A stretch of 64,000 nucleotides of DNA. It comes from Hygrocybe punicea (lineage: Eukaryota; Basidiomycota; Agaricomycetes; Agaricales; Hygrophoraceae). Location of the stretch: assembly GCA_963556145.1 (NCBI GenBank), contig OY744471.1:5325590-5389589 (forward strand). Direction: 5' to 3'. The notes below the pieces were generated by a model that made no database searches, was not told the DNA's origin, and saw only the letters and a program-made list of their open reading frames with translations. Position numbers and translations under genes: made by a program. This document shows, piece by piece, positions 35,431 to 47,714 of this stretch (the first letter of the stretch is position 1; the number at the start of each line of letters is the position of its first letter).

Positions 35431-36740
35431 AGGGTGTTGCAAGTTTTCTATCCTGTATTGAGTTTCTGACCAACTGGCTGTAAAGAAGATGCACATCCAT
35501 GTACAGGCTATTTGACAATGGTTTGTAACAATGTTATATTTATTTGAGATCTAAGTACTTGGAAAACGTTGTGGAACAGTTGTCAAAGAGGCTGAACACT
35601 GGCTGGAAAGGGGTAGTATAACTATCTACAATCTATGTAACAAATGGTCATGAGATCTGTTGTCCTACCAATGAATGACCAAAGAATTCCACAACCATCT
35701 ACAGCCAATTTGACCGAAATTGAGGCCATTTCTTGTATGTATTGAATCGCTCATGACTGGGAAAGCTTTGCACAACAGTTGTCAAACAGTCTGAAGACTG
35801 CTCAACAAGGGTGTGAGTGCTGTTATGCATTTTTGTTGTATTTGTTTTCCTATCAACTAGCCATGAGACAGGTGTACAACTATCTACAGCATGGTTAATA
35901 CATTTGCATGACATTGATTGCATTGGTTCTTTGGCCATAAAGAAATTCCATAACCATCTAGAGTGTAGGTAAGAGATTGTGATTACATTTCTTACATTGA
36001 ATTATTTCTTTATGACTGGGAAACCTCTGTCGGACTCTTGACAAAGGGCTGAACACTGTTCATCATGGTCTTGGGAGATGTTATATATTTTCCTTATATT
36101 TATTGTTCTAGCAACTACCCATCAAACTGTTGTATGACCATGAATAAATTCCACAGCCATCTACCACACATTTGACAGGTGTTGACGACATCTCTTGTAT
36201 TTATTTAAATTTTTATGACTGGAAAACAGCTGATGAATGGATCAAACAGCATTCAACAAGGGTGTGTAAGCTCATACAGAAGTTGCTTATATTTATTTCC
36301 TTACCAACAAGTTATACAACTGTTGTACAACCATCTATGGTATATTTACTATGTGGACATGACACAGTTGCATTGATTCTCTCATCCACAGGCCACAAAT
36401 AAATTCCACAACCATTGACAACATATTACATGGATGTTGATGACATTTGTAGTATTTATTTAATTTTTTATGACTGGGAAACCCCTGCCGAACATTTGAT
36501 GAACAGCTGAACGGTGTTTGACAAGGATGTGTAAGCTTATACAGAATTTCCTTATATTTATTTCCTTACCAACTAGTCATACAACACTTGCACAGTCATA
36601 TATGGTATATCTAACACATGTGCATGAGATTGGTTGTACTGATCCTCGTATCCACTGGCTACAAATAAGTTCCACAACCATTGCCAGCATATCAGACAGA
36701 TATTAATAACATTACATGCAATTATCTTTATTTCTCATGA
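35430..36740. repeat. Degenerate tandem repeat of about 250 bp, five or so copies
   Basis: The landmark TTCCACAACCATCTA or a close variant recurs at about 35688, 35944, 36149, 36404 and 36669. Each copy also carries TTTATGACTGGGAAA, TTATATTTATTTCCTTACCAAC and a CAACTGTTGTACAACCA-like palindromic word. Copies are clearly diverged, unlike the large satellites. Confidence 0.75.
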
Positions 36741-37156
36741 ATAGGAAAATTCTCCTGAATAGTTATTGACCAGGCCAGATCATGAGTCATTCACCTTGTT
36801 CAACAGGTATTTGCAGGCCATTAGAAATTAAACAAGTACAGCAAAAGCTTTCAACATCCATCCAAATCATGGGCTGTACATGGCAGTGAAATTTATTTGT
36901 GGCCTGTGGATGAGAGAATCAATGCAACTGTGTCATGTCCACATAGTAAATATACCATAGATAGTTATACAACAGTTGTATGACTTGTTGGTAAGGAAAT
37001 AAATATAAGCAAATTCTGTATGAGCTTACACACCCTTGTTGAATGCTGTTCGATCCATTCGTCAGCTGTTCAGCAGCTGTTTCCCAGTCACAAAAATTTA
37101 AATAAATACAAGAGATGTCATCAACATCTGTCAAATGTATTGTAGATGGCTGTGGA
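36150..37156. repeat. Inverted repeat: one 250-bp unit at 36150-36405 repeated inverted at 36890-37156
   Basis: The stretch 36890-37156 is the reverse complement of 36150-36405 over its whole length, much closer to that unit than the direct neighbours are to each other. About 485 bp lie between the arms. Confidence 0.85.
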
Positions 37157-37500
37157 AAACTTGGCCATAAAGGACAAAAGAGGAAGGATCAAATGCTAAT
37201 AGCTGAAAGAACTTTGAAAAGGTCAGGGTGGCTCGATGATTGTATTGATGGTACCCCAGATATAGGACTGTTGATACCTATAGAACCACCTGTAGTACAA
37301 TGAGCAAAATACGGAGAGCTGCAGTCCTTGCAAAGAAAAAAGAAATCATCGATGACAGAAATAAAAATTTATCAACAAAAACAGCAACCATAGATAAATT
37401 GGGAAATTTTCAATATAATGATGTCAAGATAGTGGACGCAGCATACATCATCCATATATTTATTCCTGCAAACAGAGCTGATCGTTATGAGTCCCTATAA
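37115..37500 (+). pseudogene. Two adjoining open frames, unidentified
   Basis: Frames at 37115-37303 and 37300-37500 overlap by 4 bp (ATGA-type) and have plausible protein composition (CIVDGCGKLGHKGQKRK; AAVLAKKKEIIDDRNK). The first starts inside the inverted repeat arm. I do not recognise either; they may be a broken remnant of one transposon gene or chance. Confidence 0.2.
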
Positions 37501-37809
37501 GGGAATCATTCTATACGGTGGATTTTTCGACTCAGGGTCAGACTCTAATTTGCCAAGCTGTGGGAACAATGTTGGCAAACTGTGGGAACAAATCTAAAGC
37601 CCTGGGAATAATTATGAAGCGGTGTGATTGCTGACATTGCAATTGTGAGAATTTGTCATCCCAATCCACGAGAACAATAATGCAGCCAGATCACTGCTGC
37701 CAAATTGGGAATGGGCAGTATTATATCATGTTTGTATTGCAATTGCAATTGCAATCAACAAAAGCATGACAAGTTTCTAATAATAATCACATGCATTGGT
37801 AGTGCAATG

Positions 37810-38677
37810 CTCAGCTTATGAATGAACAATATATTAGAGGTCTCTGTCATGCAGCTACATCTCCAGCATTAGAATTATTAGTAATGCAAGCAGTAACTAC
37901 TTGTCAAACAGGTCCAAAGTGTTTGGTAAGTGTTCGGTAGATGTCACAGCCCTCATCTGGGGCATTCCCCTTGCACAAATCACTGTACAAACAACATATT
38001 CGGTGTATCTGTAGTGTAGCTACATGTACAATGTGCATCAGAATTATTAATAATCCAGGCAGTGACTACTTGTTGAACAGGTCCTTGGAAAGTTTTCGGT
38101 ATGTGTGTTCAGTTGATGTCCCAGCCTTCATCTGGAGCATTCTCCCTGCACAAACAGTTGTACGAACAATATATCAGAGGTATCTGTAATGTAGGTACAT
38201 CTAGTACATTAGAATTATAGTAATGCAAGCAGTAAGTACTTATCAAATGTTCTGTGGATGTTGGTAAGCCAATATGACTAGGTATACTACACTGAACACA
38301 TCGAACATGTTTGGTGTGTTCGGTGGACATGTTCTGTGGATGTCTGTCAACCAGTATGACTAGATATACTACACCGAACACATCAAACATGTGCAGTGTG
38401 TTCAGTGGACATGTTCGGTGGATGTCCATCAATGGGTATGACATACCAAACACATCCACCAAACACACCAAAGATGCCCAGCCTTCATCTGGGGCATGCC
38501 CCTTGCACAAACAGATGTATGAACAACATATGAAATGTATCTGTAGCATAGCTACATGTACAATGTGTATTAGAATTATTATTAATGCACATCGACTACT
38601 TGTTGCACAGGTCCAAAGTGTTCGGAAAGTGTTCGGTTGATGTCCGAGCCTTCATCTGCAGCATTCCCCTTGCACAA
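37810..38677. repeat. Repeat of about 175 bp with an inserted CGAACAC/GTTCGGTG stretch
   Basis: CATCTGGGGCATTCCCCTTGCACAA-type landmarks lie near 37955, 38130, 38486 and 38652. Linked words include GTGTAGCTACATGTACA and GTGTTCGGTA. Between the second and third copy (about 38240-38470) lies a stretch of alternating GTTCGGTGGA and ACACCGAACACAT words that can pair with each other. The last copy is cut after TTGCACAA where the next repeat arm starts. Confidence 0.75.
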
Positions 38678-40230
38678 CACACCTTACAGTGTATCTTGTC
38701 CATGAAACATGGGTCAGCTAAGATGGACAATTCCCACTTGAAGTGGGCCAGCCGACCTCGGCCGACCAATATCTTTTCCCAAGGCAGATGGCTTGGCTGA
38801 GGGATACAGCTGGCCAGCCCGAGTGGGTTGGCCAACCGGGGGATATTTTCCCCAACCCAGTGGGGGTTTCAGCTTGCCATCAGACGTGGGTTGGCCGACC
38901 GTCTGCCATATATTGGCTACCCATCAGGCATGGGTTGGCTGACCCTCTGTCATATAACGGCTGCCCATCAGACATGGGTTGGCCAACCAGTAGAGATATC
39001 TCGGCTGGCCATTAGGCATGGGTTGGCCAACCCACTGTCATAGTTTGCTGCCCATCAGGCATGGGTTGGCTGACCTATTGGAATATATTTGCCACCCATC
39101 AGACATGGGTTGGCCAACCAGCAGGGATATCTTGGCTGGCCATTGGACCTGGGTTGGCCGACCCACTGGATATATTGGCTGGCTATATTGGCTGGCCATC
39201 AAGCATGGGTCAGCCAACCCACTGACATGTATGGGCATCACATCAAGCATGGGTTGGCCGACCAGTAGAGATATTTTGGCTGGCCAGAAAGCATGGGTTG
39301 GCCAACCCTCTGGCCAATATTGGCTAGCCATTGGCCTAGGTTGGCTGACTAGCTGAGAAATGTGGTTGACCAGCAATCCATTGGCTGGCCAGTCAGCATG
39401 GGTTGATCAACAGTGTGGGGTTAGTAAACTAATGATCCTTGGCCTACCATGGAACCACATCTTGTGGGAATTTGTTCATACTGGGAAATATTTTGCTCAA
39501 CAAGCATGAGCTGGTTTTCACCAGAGGTTGTCATATCATCTAGCCAATAGGTGTGACTGGGCAATCTGGGAGACTTATCTTGTCTGGTCAAGTTTCAAAC
39601 AACCAAATACATGACAAGATGCTGGTTCAATCAAGTAAGATTTTTCTATGTACTCAAGTATTTTCATCTTCAGCAGATGTCTGAATATTATTTCCATGCA
39701 CCGCCCAACTTTTCTGCCAGTGGCTTAGGGTTAGGGTTAGAGGTGATAAAATTCAATAAATACTCTATGCTGGCGAATAACACTTCACATTACATGCATA
39801 AAGTACAACAATTTGAAATAACAAATTTGAGTGTGAAAAGAACTCTTTGAAGAAAACAAAGTTTCAAAGAAAAGTCATTCCGTCTCAATCTCAAAGGAGG
39901 AGCTCTTCTCCTTCTTGATTAAGACTGACTGACAAAGTCCAAAATGTTTCTAACACATAACAACCATTATGGAACAGACAATGGAAATATACAAACAAAA
40001 CAAAAAACAAAAAATTGAGACAAATAAAAGACATCATCTGTCGGTACAATGTCACTAATACAAAGATTAATAATGAAAATGAGACTTACCCAATAAAATT
40101 TTGTCCATGCCACCGGGCCTGCTACAAGTAGGTTGCCCAGCAAGGAACTCAGGTGGATTCACCCTCCCTGAATTCCTAATTGAAGACCCATGGTGGCCAG
40201 TGCTCATTGCTGAGGCCCAGCCACTGACGG
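38678..40230. repeat. Left 1.55-kb arm of a large inverted repeat
   Basis: Reverse complement of about 48824-50380 over the full length, close to identical by eye. The outer end starts CACACCTTACAG. It contains a minisatellite of about 44 bp at 38740-39420 based on CATGGGTTGGCCAACC, a short TTAGGGTTAGGGTTAG run near 39725, and near the inner end an exon-like minus-strand frame with the motif MSTGHHGSSIRNSG. The 5' LTR of a Gypsy element starts exactly where the similarity ends. Confidence 0.9.
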
Positions 40231-40374
40231 TGGAGTGGTAGCGAGGCATGATCAGGTGACCTAGCTCCCACGGTTTGGGATGTTGTCCAGTTCTGGATGT
40301 AGCAGATAGCGACCAACAAACCTTGACTTGAAATATTTCTCTGAGTTCTTTCCTTCTTTCGTTCTTTGACTCCC
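40231..40374 (+). repeat. 5' LTR of Gypsy element 1
   Basis: 144 bp, nine differences from the 3' LTR (about 94% identical). Six of the nine are C/T or G/A changes at CpG. Confidence 0.85.
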
Positions 40375-40558
40375 GACCACCCCAACATGGTGATGAGAGC
40401 AGCATTCCAACTCTACCACTATTAATCCCACTTCACGACCCAAAAGAGCACCAGAACAGAGGACAGAGGACAGAGAACAGAGTACAGAATACAGAGCACA
40501 GAACACCCGAACAATCAAAAGCAGAGAACCAAACAGTTCTCACATCACACCAGTCACC

Positions 40559-41954
40559 ATGGCCTCACTACATCCATATCTCTCAGCGCGAGAACACTGT
40601 CTGATGTTTACCACAACCCGACTTCGAGACAAACGCGGCAGATATCTATCGGGCTTGTCATCCCAATCAGGTTTCCAGACTACATCCTCAAGCACCGAAC
40701 CATCTATCACTACCTTCTCTAGCGACTCTGAAACCCCAGACCACAGTAACCCCAATACGCCACCCACATCACCAACAACACAGCACCCCATTTTACCTTG
40801 TAAGATCAACATGGGAGAATTGGGATCCCTCTGTTGGGATGGCGGCCCAGACGAAAAGCTCGCCCCTGGACAATTCATGCGCGAGATCAAGATAAAAATC
40901 AAGGAGAAAGAGTACACCACTGACAAAAAAAAGATAGAATGTTTCCAAAACAACTTAGACTATGCAGGAACGGCAGACCAATGGTTCGACAAACTCGACA
41001 ACGATACAAAGACCGACTGGGGCAAACTAGCCGAAGCATTCAAAAAGGAATGGCCAAAGAACGCCATACTGAAGGCAACGAAAACCGAGCGAATTCACAC
41101 ACTCAAAGAATGGGTCATAACAACAGACGAGTTGGGAAAGAAAACAATAACGACAGGGTCAAAGGAGGTGTGGACTCACGTCAAATGGGCGAACAGACTG
41201 GTGGCGAAAGGAAAAGACGTGAAAGACACCACAGGCCTACTGATACAAGACGTTTTCGACAACCTACCTACACCCATCCACGAGCTTATACGACACAAAT
41301 CCCGCACCACCTACGAAGAGCTCGCAGAAGTGGTATGCAACCTTGATGCTCTTGACCTACGCGAAGTCGTTGACAAATACAAAAAGGATGAGGAAACGGC
41401 CAGACTGGCCTGCACACCAAACTCCCCAACGAAAGCACTTCGCGACACCCTAGCCAACACCCACCTCCAACTGCCGGCAAACCTGCGCCAACACTACGAC
41501 AACCACCAACTTTACCAAGCCCCCCACACTCAAACTGCCTTCGACCCGTTTAGTGGAAACGCCGGCAATCGCGGGAACCTGTTCCCAAGTTGAGGGTCCA
41601 TGCGGCCATATAGAGGAGCAGGCCCCGGACCCTTAGGCATGGGTACCCACCGGGCCGCCACTCATCCCCAACCCCAGAGACTGACCCATTACCATCAGAC
41701 ACAACGATATGCAAACCTTTGCGATTCCACAACACCCGGACACTGATGCCAGACGCACCGCATATAAAGCCCAAGTCGATGCATGGCATCGCAACAACCC
41801 TGACGGACAACCAGACAAATTACGACCATTCCCACTAACACCCGGAACGGCCCCACCCAGATCCCACGAATGTTGGGAATGTGGACAGGCCGGCCACAGA
41901 GCAGGAGCACCGGTCTGCCCAGGCCCCACACTACCGGAATTGGAACGCACTTGA
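40559..41954 (+). pseudogene. gag of Gypsy element 1, broken
   Basis: A frame of 344 codons starts at 40559. It has a Ser/Thr/Pro-rich N-terminus and a gag-like middle (FDKLDNDTKTDWGKLAEAF). A TGA at 41591-41593 ends it, but the same frame continues with Gly/Pro-rich sequence. The zinc knuckle (CWECGQAGH....C) lies in another frame at 41709-41954, so a frameshift separates them. Knuckle spacing is C-X2-C-X4-H-X6-C, two residues longer than usual before the last Cys. An intact version would form the particle and bind element RNA. Confidence 0.8.
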
Positions 41955-42217
41955 TGCCGAATCGCCAGCTACATCAGTCGCAAGGCGCAGAAAGAACACC
42001 AAGGAGTCGCGGTAAACTACGTCAATTACGGATACCACAGGTACGGCGGATACAACAGCTATGAGCAACCATACGGAGGATGTAACTACGTGGATGAATT
42101 AGACAATGTGCAGGGAAATGGGAGGGGGCCGTCCACGTAGATGTCAGTTGGACGGCCCAGGAAAATCAAGCAAGAGACACATCGGTCCCCGATCAGCACG
42201 CGGGATGGGTCGGGGAT

Positions 42218-45200
42218 GTGCAGGCAGACCCTCCCAACAAAGATTCGCATACAGACACGAACCAGAGTTTAGTCAGTATTAACACACTATACCCCAACTC
42301 TGAACAAGAAACACTTGACCTGTATACGATGGGAGAAAACTCTGCAACAACTCGAAAACACACCGTGAAACCATTCATACATTCCATGGGTCTACGCAGC
42401 CACGGAGACACCTGCAAATACATAAAAGGACTATTCGACGACGGTGCAATGGTTAACTCCATCTGCACCTCAACATACAAGAAACATTGCAAGCACCTCA
42501 GCAGCCTATACCCCTCACAAAAGACCCTGTGCATGGCCGACGGAACCGGCGTGCCGTCACAGGGACGCTGGGTAGGCGATGTGGAACTCGGCGGTCTGCG
42601 TAAAAGCACCGCATTCGAGGTATTCCCAAGTGGGGGCAACTGGGCATTGCTGTTTGGTAAACCCTTACTCCAGCAATACAACGCTATCCACGATTACAGC
42701 GATGACACCTTATGCATCCCATATGACAACAGATGGCGAACCATACTAAACGAAAACCAAGACACCGTAGCAGTCGAAAGCCCCCCAATCCCACCAATGA
42801 ACAACACCCTGCGTGAAGCAGCTCTAACACCAAGACCCATCGCTGCAGGAGTCGGGCTAACGTGGCATCGCGAATGCAAGTCCCCAAAGGAACTGTGGGA
42901 CATAGTGAACGAGGAAAAGCCAGACAAAAAACAACAACACAAAGGAAGCAGTTCTTACAACTCATTTGCCCTACTCACAAACCTTAAGGATACAATATGG
43001 GGTGACACGCTGGACTGCATGAACGAAAGGTCAGCCTACCTCCCCCTACCGCTACGAGGCTACCAAATGCCAAGACAACCACCCAACTGCACCGGGGTGA
43101 CCCATGAACTCGACATAGATGGCATAGCGGACCACACACGAAAAAAATGCAGACGCAAGGGCCGCCAAGATAGAGAATGCCAGGCAGTGGAAGGACATCC
43201 TGCAGCACCAATCTTCACCATGCAAGACAGCAAACCAAGCGACGACGACGACATAGGCGACGCACAACCGGAAATCGAGTTAGACACAGATCATTCAATC
43301 TTTACCAGGAAAACTGACCCCTTTAAACCAGAGTGAGTCGATGCCATACTGGACAAAGTTACAATAGGACCAGACATCTCGTCAGAACAACGAATACACA
43401 TGCAAAATCTACTATGTGAATACACCGACTGCTTCGCATTGTCAGTAAGTGAAGTCAACTTCGTACCGGGGGCCGAACACTGCATACACGTACCCCCCGA
43501 TGCAATGTTTCCCAGACGCGTACCTCGGCAGAGGCAGTTCACGGCCACACAATGCGAGTTCCTTAGCAAAACCATTGACGAGCTGTTGGACGCCGACATA
43601 ATAGAACCCATTCGGCCTGAGGACATCAAATGCGCCTCACCGATCGCCCTGGGACACAAGACGCACGACAATCCTGGCCTACCAATAGAGGAGCTCCGAC
43701 ACCGCATCAATGATGAGTGCATCGCCCATGGCTTTCCCCCTGCCCACAACTTGACCGCGACCCACACCAGTCACACTGGAAACAGAGCCCCCACAGCCCA
43801 CAAAATGGTGGTTCTGCCAGAATTACAATGGGTTAAACAGGGTCACGCAGGTCTTCCTGATGCCCCAAGGCAACATCAGGATGAAACAAAGGTGCTTGAG
43901 CGGCCACCGGTGGGTCCATGGATTCGACTTTGCATCAGGCTTCTATGCGGTTACCATCCCACAGGAGAGTCGACTGTACCTTGCCTTCTACATCGAAGGC
44001 CGAGGATTTTTCATGCAAAAGTGCATGCCCTTCGGCCTCACCGGTGCCCCGTCAACATTCGCACATGTCACAGCACAGGCCTTGGGAGACACACTTACCG
44101 CACTCTTGATTGAGCTTTTTGTGGACGACGGTGGCATGGCCGGGGACGACTTCAACGATATGTTTGAACGCACGAGACAGTTCTTCCAGAGAGTTCGCGA
44201 AACGGGATTATCCCTTTCCGCGAAGAAATCGAAGTTCTTTATGATGGAGATGATATTCGCAGGTTCTAAAGTAGGGCCCGATGGCATCCAGGCTGACAAG
44301 GCCAAGCTAACTGCCATGGTAAATTGGTGGCAACCACCCAATCTTTTGGGGCTCTCCAGCTTTTTAGGACTAACGGGCTTCTTCAGGGACTTAATCCGTG
44401 GATACGCCAAACTCGCCCAGCCCCTCTCAGACCTTCTACATTCCGCCCACATACCCAAGAATGCTGGGAAGTCAGCCTATCGGGCAGCGCTGCAGAGTGT
44501 CAAGCTTGATAACATATGGACCGAAAAACATCAGAAGTGTTTCCTCAATTTAAAAACTGTCCTAACCACTGACCTAGTTCTGGTAGCTCCCCGCTTTGAC
44601 GGCACCCCATTTATTGTCACGTCAGATGGATGCAAAGAAGGATTCGGCGCCGTTCTGTCTCAACAAATCGTGGTAATGCGACCCGGCGGCAAGGTGGTCA
44701 ACGAACTACATCCAATAGCCTACACCTCAAAATGAACTTCCCCGGCAGAGGAAAAATACAAACCTTTCCTCCTGGAATTTGCCGCACTCAAATTCGCCCT
44801 GGACAAATTTGGCGACATCATCTGGGGATTTCCCATCAAGGTGGAAACCGATTGCCAAGCCCTCCGTGACGTTCTGCTCAGCCCAGACCTCAATGCCACC
44901 CATGCCCGCTGGCGCGATGGGGTCCTAGCCTACCAAATCATCGACGTCCAGCACATCCTGGGCAGAGTTAACCTAGTAGGCGATGTGCTAAGCCGGAAGG
45001 ATGAAGAACTTCCGTGAATACGAATGGACAGCAGCAGCTGGTCCATTACCCCAGACTGGGAAACAGCGCGAGGCCTGGAATACAACCTATTCATGGTGAG
45101 TGAGCCTGCTTCCGACCTGCATAAATCGCTACGTGACCGGTTCCAGAACGAGCAAGTCTTCATAGAGGTCATTGACGCCCTCCTCGGGGTCCCAGAGGAG

Positions 45201-46573
45201 GAATCCAAGTGCGACCAATGTCGCGTGGCCCACTGTGCAAAGGATTACTTCATTGATGATGGGCGCCTATGGAAACTGGGGGGCACCACTCTGGTGAGGG
45301 CCGCCTCCCAAAGGGAGTGCATCACCAAGGCAGAAGCCACTGCCCTTGCCAAAGCGGAACACGAGAAAACCCACATGGGCCGACACACCATCAAGATGCA
45401 ACTTGTTGACAAGATATACAGCCCATTCCTGGATGCATCAATCACTCTGGCAATCCGCGAGTGTGGCCGTTGCAAAAATTTCGGCAATGCCCACATTCAT
45501 GCGCTACTGCGGCCAATCATTCGGTGGTGACCATTCAAACTCCTGGTAGGTCCATGCCAATGGGAAAAGGTGGGTTCACTAAGATTGGACTATATGCTGA
45601 TGTTTTTTCCCAAAAGCTCTTCACCTTCAAAGTCAAATCTGCTTCGGGAAAAACGACTGTCGACAGCCTGGAGCGAATAAGGAACGCTTTTGTCGCACCA
45701 GAAGTGTTCATGACTGATGGCGGCTCCCACTTCGACTGCGAATTGGTGCGTGACTACTGCTCCAGCATCGGCACTAAACACCACATCGTAGCCGCCTACT
45801 CCCTGTGGATCAATGGTTTGATCGAAGGTTCCAATAAAATACCACTGAACACACTCAAGTGGCTATGCGCTCTGGGTCTCGGTGAAGACGAGTACGACCA
45901 GATGGCCATGAAGGATATACCAAAGAACTGGCCCCAACACCTGGATGCAGCAGTGAAGAACCTCGCCAACCATATACTACCAGGCCTCAAATTTTCCCCA
46001 AACGAGCTACTGCTCAGCCTCATCATGAGTCCGCAGGTTGCAGACCATCCAGAGACGATACCCATGCCTTCTAACAACGACGTAGCGGTCCACATGGCGT
46101 TCGCTGATCAACACCTGCTTGATGGCCTGGCCTGCGCCATTGACCACACAACCAAACGCAAAGCCCTATTCGATGCCAATGTCCTTAAAAGGGCACCTAG
46201 AGAAGTTATATTTAACACCGGACAGCTGGTACAGGTTTATCGAAGCGATCTAATCAATGTTTTCTCTAGTGAACGCAAGCTGGTGCCACGCTGGTCTGCA
46301 CCACAACGTATAGTGTCCTGATTGCGTAACTCTTATACCCTAGAAACACTTGATGGCACCTCACTACCCGGCCTCTTTAACGCCTGCCGCCTTCGAGCGT
46401 TCAACGCAATTCACAGGACCAGGATGGCGCAAGCTGAACTTGACAGGCTCGGAAATGATCACGCCCCATGGCGTGATCAGGGTGAGGAGCTGGAGGTCGG
46501 CGGCATCCCAGACGAAGGAGATGGCGGTTCAGGAAATGTATCAGAGGATGAGGGACACGAGGATGATGAGTGA
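42218..46573 (+). pseudogene. pol of Gypsy element 1 (protease, RT, RNase H, integrase), broken
   Basis: The protease lies near 42430 (GLFDDGAMVNSI, an aspartic-protease-like core seen in this fungal group). RT follows (FDFASGFYAVTIP, MPFGLTGAPSTF, catalytic FVDD near 44118), then RNase H (FIVTSDGCKEGFGAVL, VETDCQALRD, LSRKDEELP). Integrase has a zinc-binding HEKTH..CGRC region, then D (LYADVFSQ), D (MTDGGSHF) and E (GLIEGSNK). The tail at 46322-46573 resembles the usual post-integrase region. Breaks: TGA at 43334, 44733, 45015 and 46319, each continuing in the same frame, and frameshifts at about 43760-43890 and 45470-45560. Every stop can be reached from CGA by one C-to-T change. Confidence 0.85.
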
Positions 46574-46612
46574 GATAGCGACGAGGGCATTGCTAAAGAG
46601 GAGGGGGGCACT

Positions 46613-46756
46613 TGGAGTGGTAGTGAGGCACGATCACGTGACCTAGCTCCCACAGTTCGGGATGTTGTCCAGTTCTGGATGTAGCAGATAGTGACCAACA
46701 AACCTTGACTTGAGATCTTTCTCTGAGTTCTTTCCTTCTTTCGTTCTTCGACTCCC
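46613..46756 (+). repeat. 3' LTR of Gypsy element 1
   Basis: Matches 40231-40374 end to end; preceded within 5 bp by the purine-rich tract. Confidence 0.85.
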
Positions 46757-46925
46757 TGTTGAAATTCTCACGCATGTTCAAGCCACGTCACTCTTTGTCT
46801 CGACCTCAATGGGCAAATGGTGCAGAAGGACATGATGCTAAGATTTCTTTTTATGTTTCTATGTTTACTCTACTAACTAATTCCACATAGTTTTTAGGTC
46901 TTTTCCGACATCATCGCATCAGACA
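46757..46925. other. Spacer after element 1
   Basis: No gene. It does not continue the inverted-repeat arm, so the element is not a simple insertion into an arm with both sides kept. Confidence 0.4.
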
Positions 46926-46929
46926 ACCG

Positions 46930-47590
46930 CTGCAAATGCCACACCAACAGCAACGCCAGGACGGAGGCCAACGACATGACGCCCATAACAGAACGACACG
47001 GACGATGACTGTGAATGTGATGGGGACAGGAATGGCCATGTGGACGAGAACCCAGACTGCAACAACAAGAACGGGGACCGGAACGACGAGAACGGGGACA
47101 GGAACATCGACAATGGGGACTGGAACAAGGACAGTGGGGACGGCAACGAAGACAACAGGACCGGAATGACGACAATGGGGACCGCAATGAGGACCGCAAC
47201 GAGGACAGCGGGGATGGCAACAACGACAATGGGGACCGGAACGATGACAATGGGGATGGCAAGGATGACCAGAACGATGATGGGGATGACAAGCACGGGG
47301 ACGACAATGGCAAGGACAACAACGGCAAGGACGACAACAGCAAGGACGACAACAGCAAGGACGATAAGTACAAGGGGGATGAGGATGAGGATGAGGGCGA
47401 GGGCGAGGGTGGCGGGGGCAAGGACGATGAGGACGATGATGGGGATGACGATGACGATGAGGATGACAAGGACGGCAAGGAACATGAGGACAACGAGGAG
47501 GACGAGGAGGACTATGGGAACGGGGATGGGGGCAATGGACGACAGACAACAAAGATGGTGAGGACAGCGAGGACAAGGACAGGGAGGAAG
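46930..47590. repeat. GGGGAC/GACGA purine-rich low-complexity tract
   Basis: 660 bp of degenerate six-base words (AACGGGGACAGG, GACAATGGGGAC, AAGGACGACAACAGC), then GAGGATGAGGAT runs. Both strands stay open for hundreds of codons in several frames (Asn-Asp-Gly, Met-Thr or Ser-Pro runs), as expected for stop-free six-base repeats. I see no evidence for a gene. Confidence 0.8.
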
Positions 47591-47714
47591 TAGACGGCTC
47601 AAAGTCACCTCGTGACCCAAAGTCACCTCGCAACCATGCACCTTCACATCAATTGACGTGGGTGGGGCATTCACGAGGTTACCAGGGACGAATTGACAGC
47701 CGAGAAAAAAATGG
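47591..47714. other. Spacer between low-complexity tracts, related to the 16.3-kb spacers
   Basis: Contains two AAAGTCACCTCG words and CAATTGACGTGGG..GGCATTCACGAGGT, close to the spacers at 16264-16312 and 16405-16465 inside the other hexanucleotide tract. Confidence 0.6.

Larger units (their letters stand above)
40231..46756 (+). mobile_element. Decayed Ty3/Gypsy LTR retrotransposon (element 1)
   Basis: Two 144-bp direct repeats (40231-40374 and 46613-46756) bound gag, protease, reverse transcriptase, RNase H, integrase and a short tail, in Ty3/Gypsy order. A polypurine tract AAAGAGGAGGGGGG precedes the 3' LTR. TGGTGATGAGAGC near 40388 is a possible primer-binding site, 13 bp past the LTR. 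No target duplication is evident. The coding region has at least five in-frame TGA stops and at least three frameshifts, so the copy is dead. Confidence 0.9.

Noticed and set aside
39720..39740. Telomere or telomere-addition site (TTAGGGTTAGGGTTAG)
   Set aside because: Only about two and a half repeats, present in both arms, with ordinary sequence on either side. Too short to call a telomere; kept only as a note on the arms.
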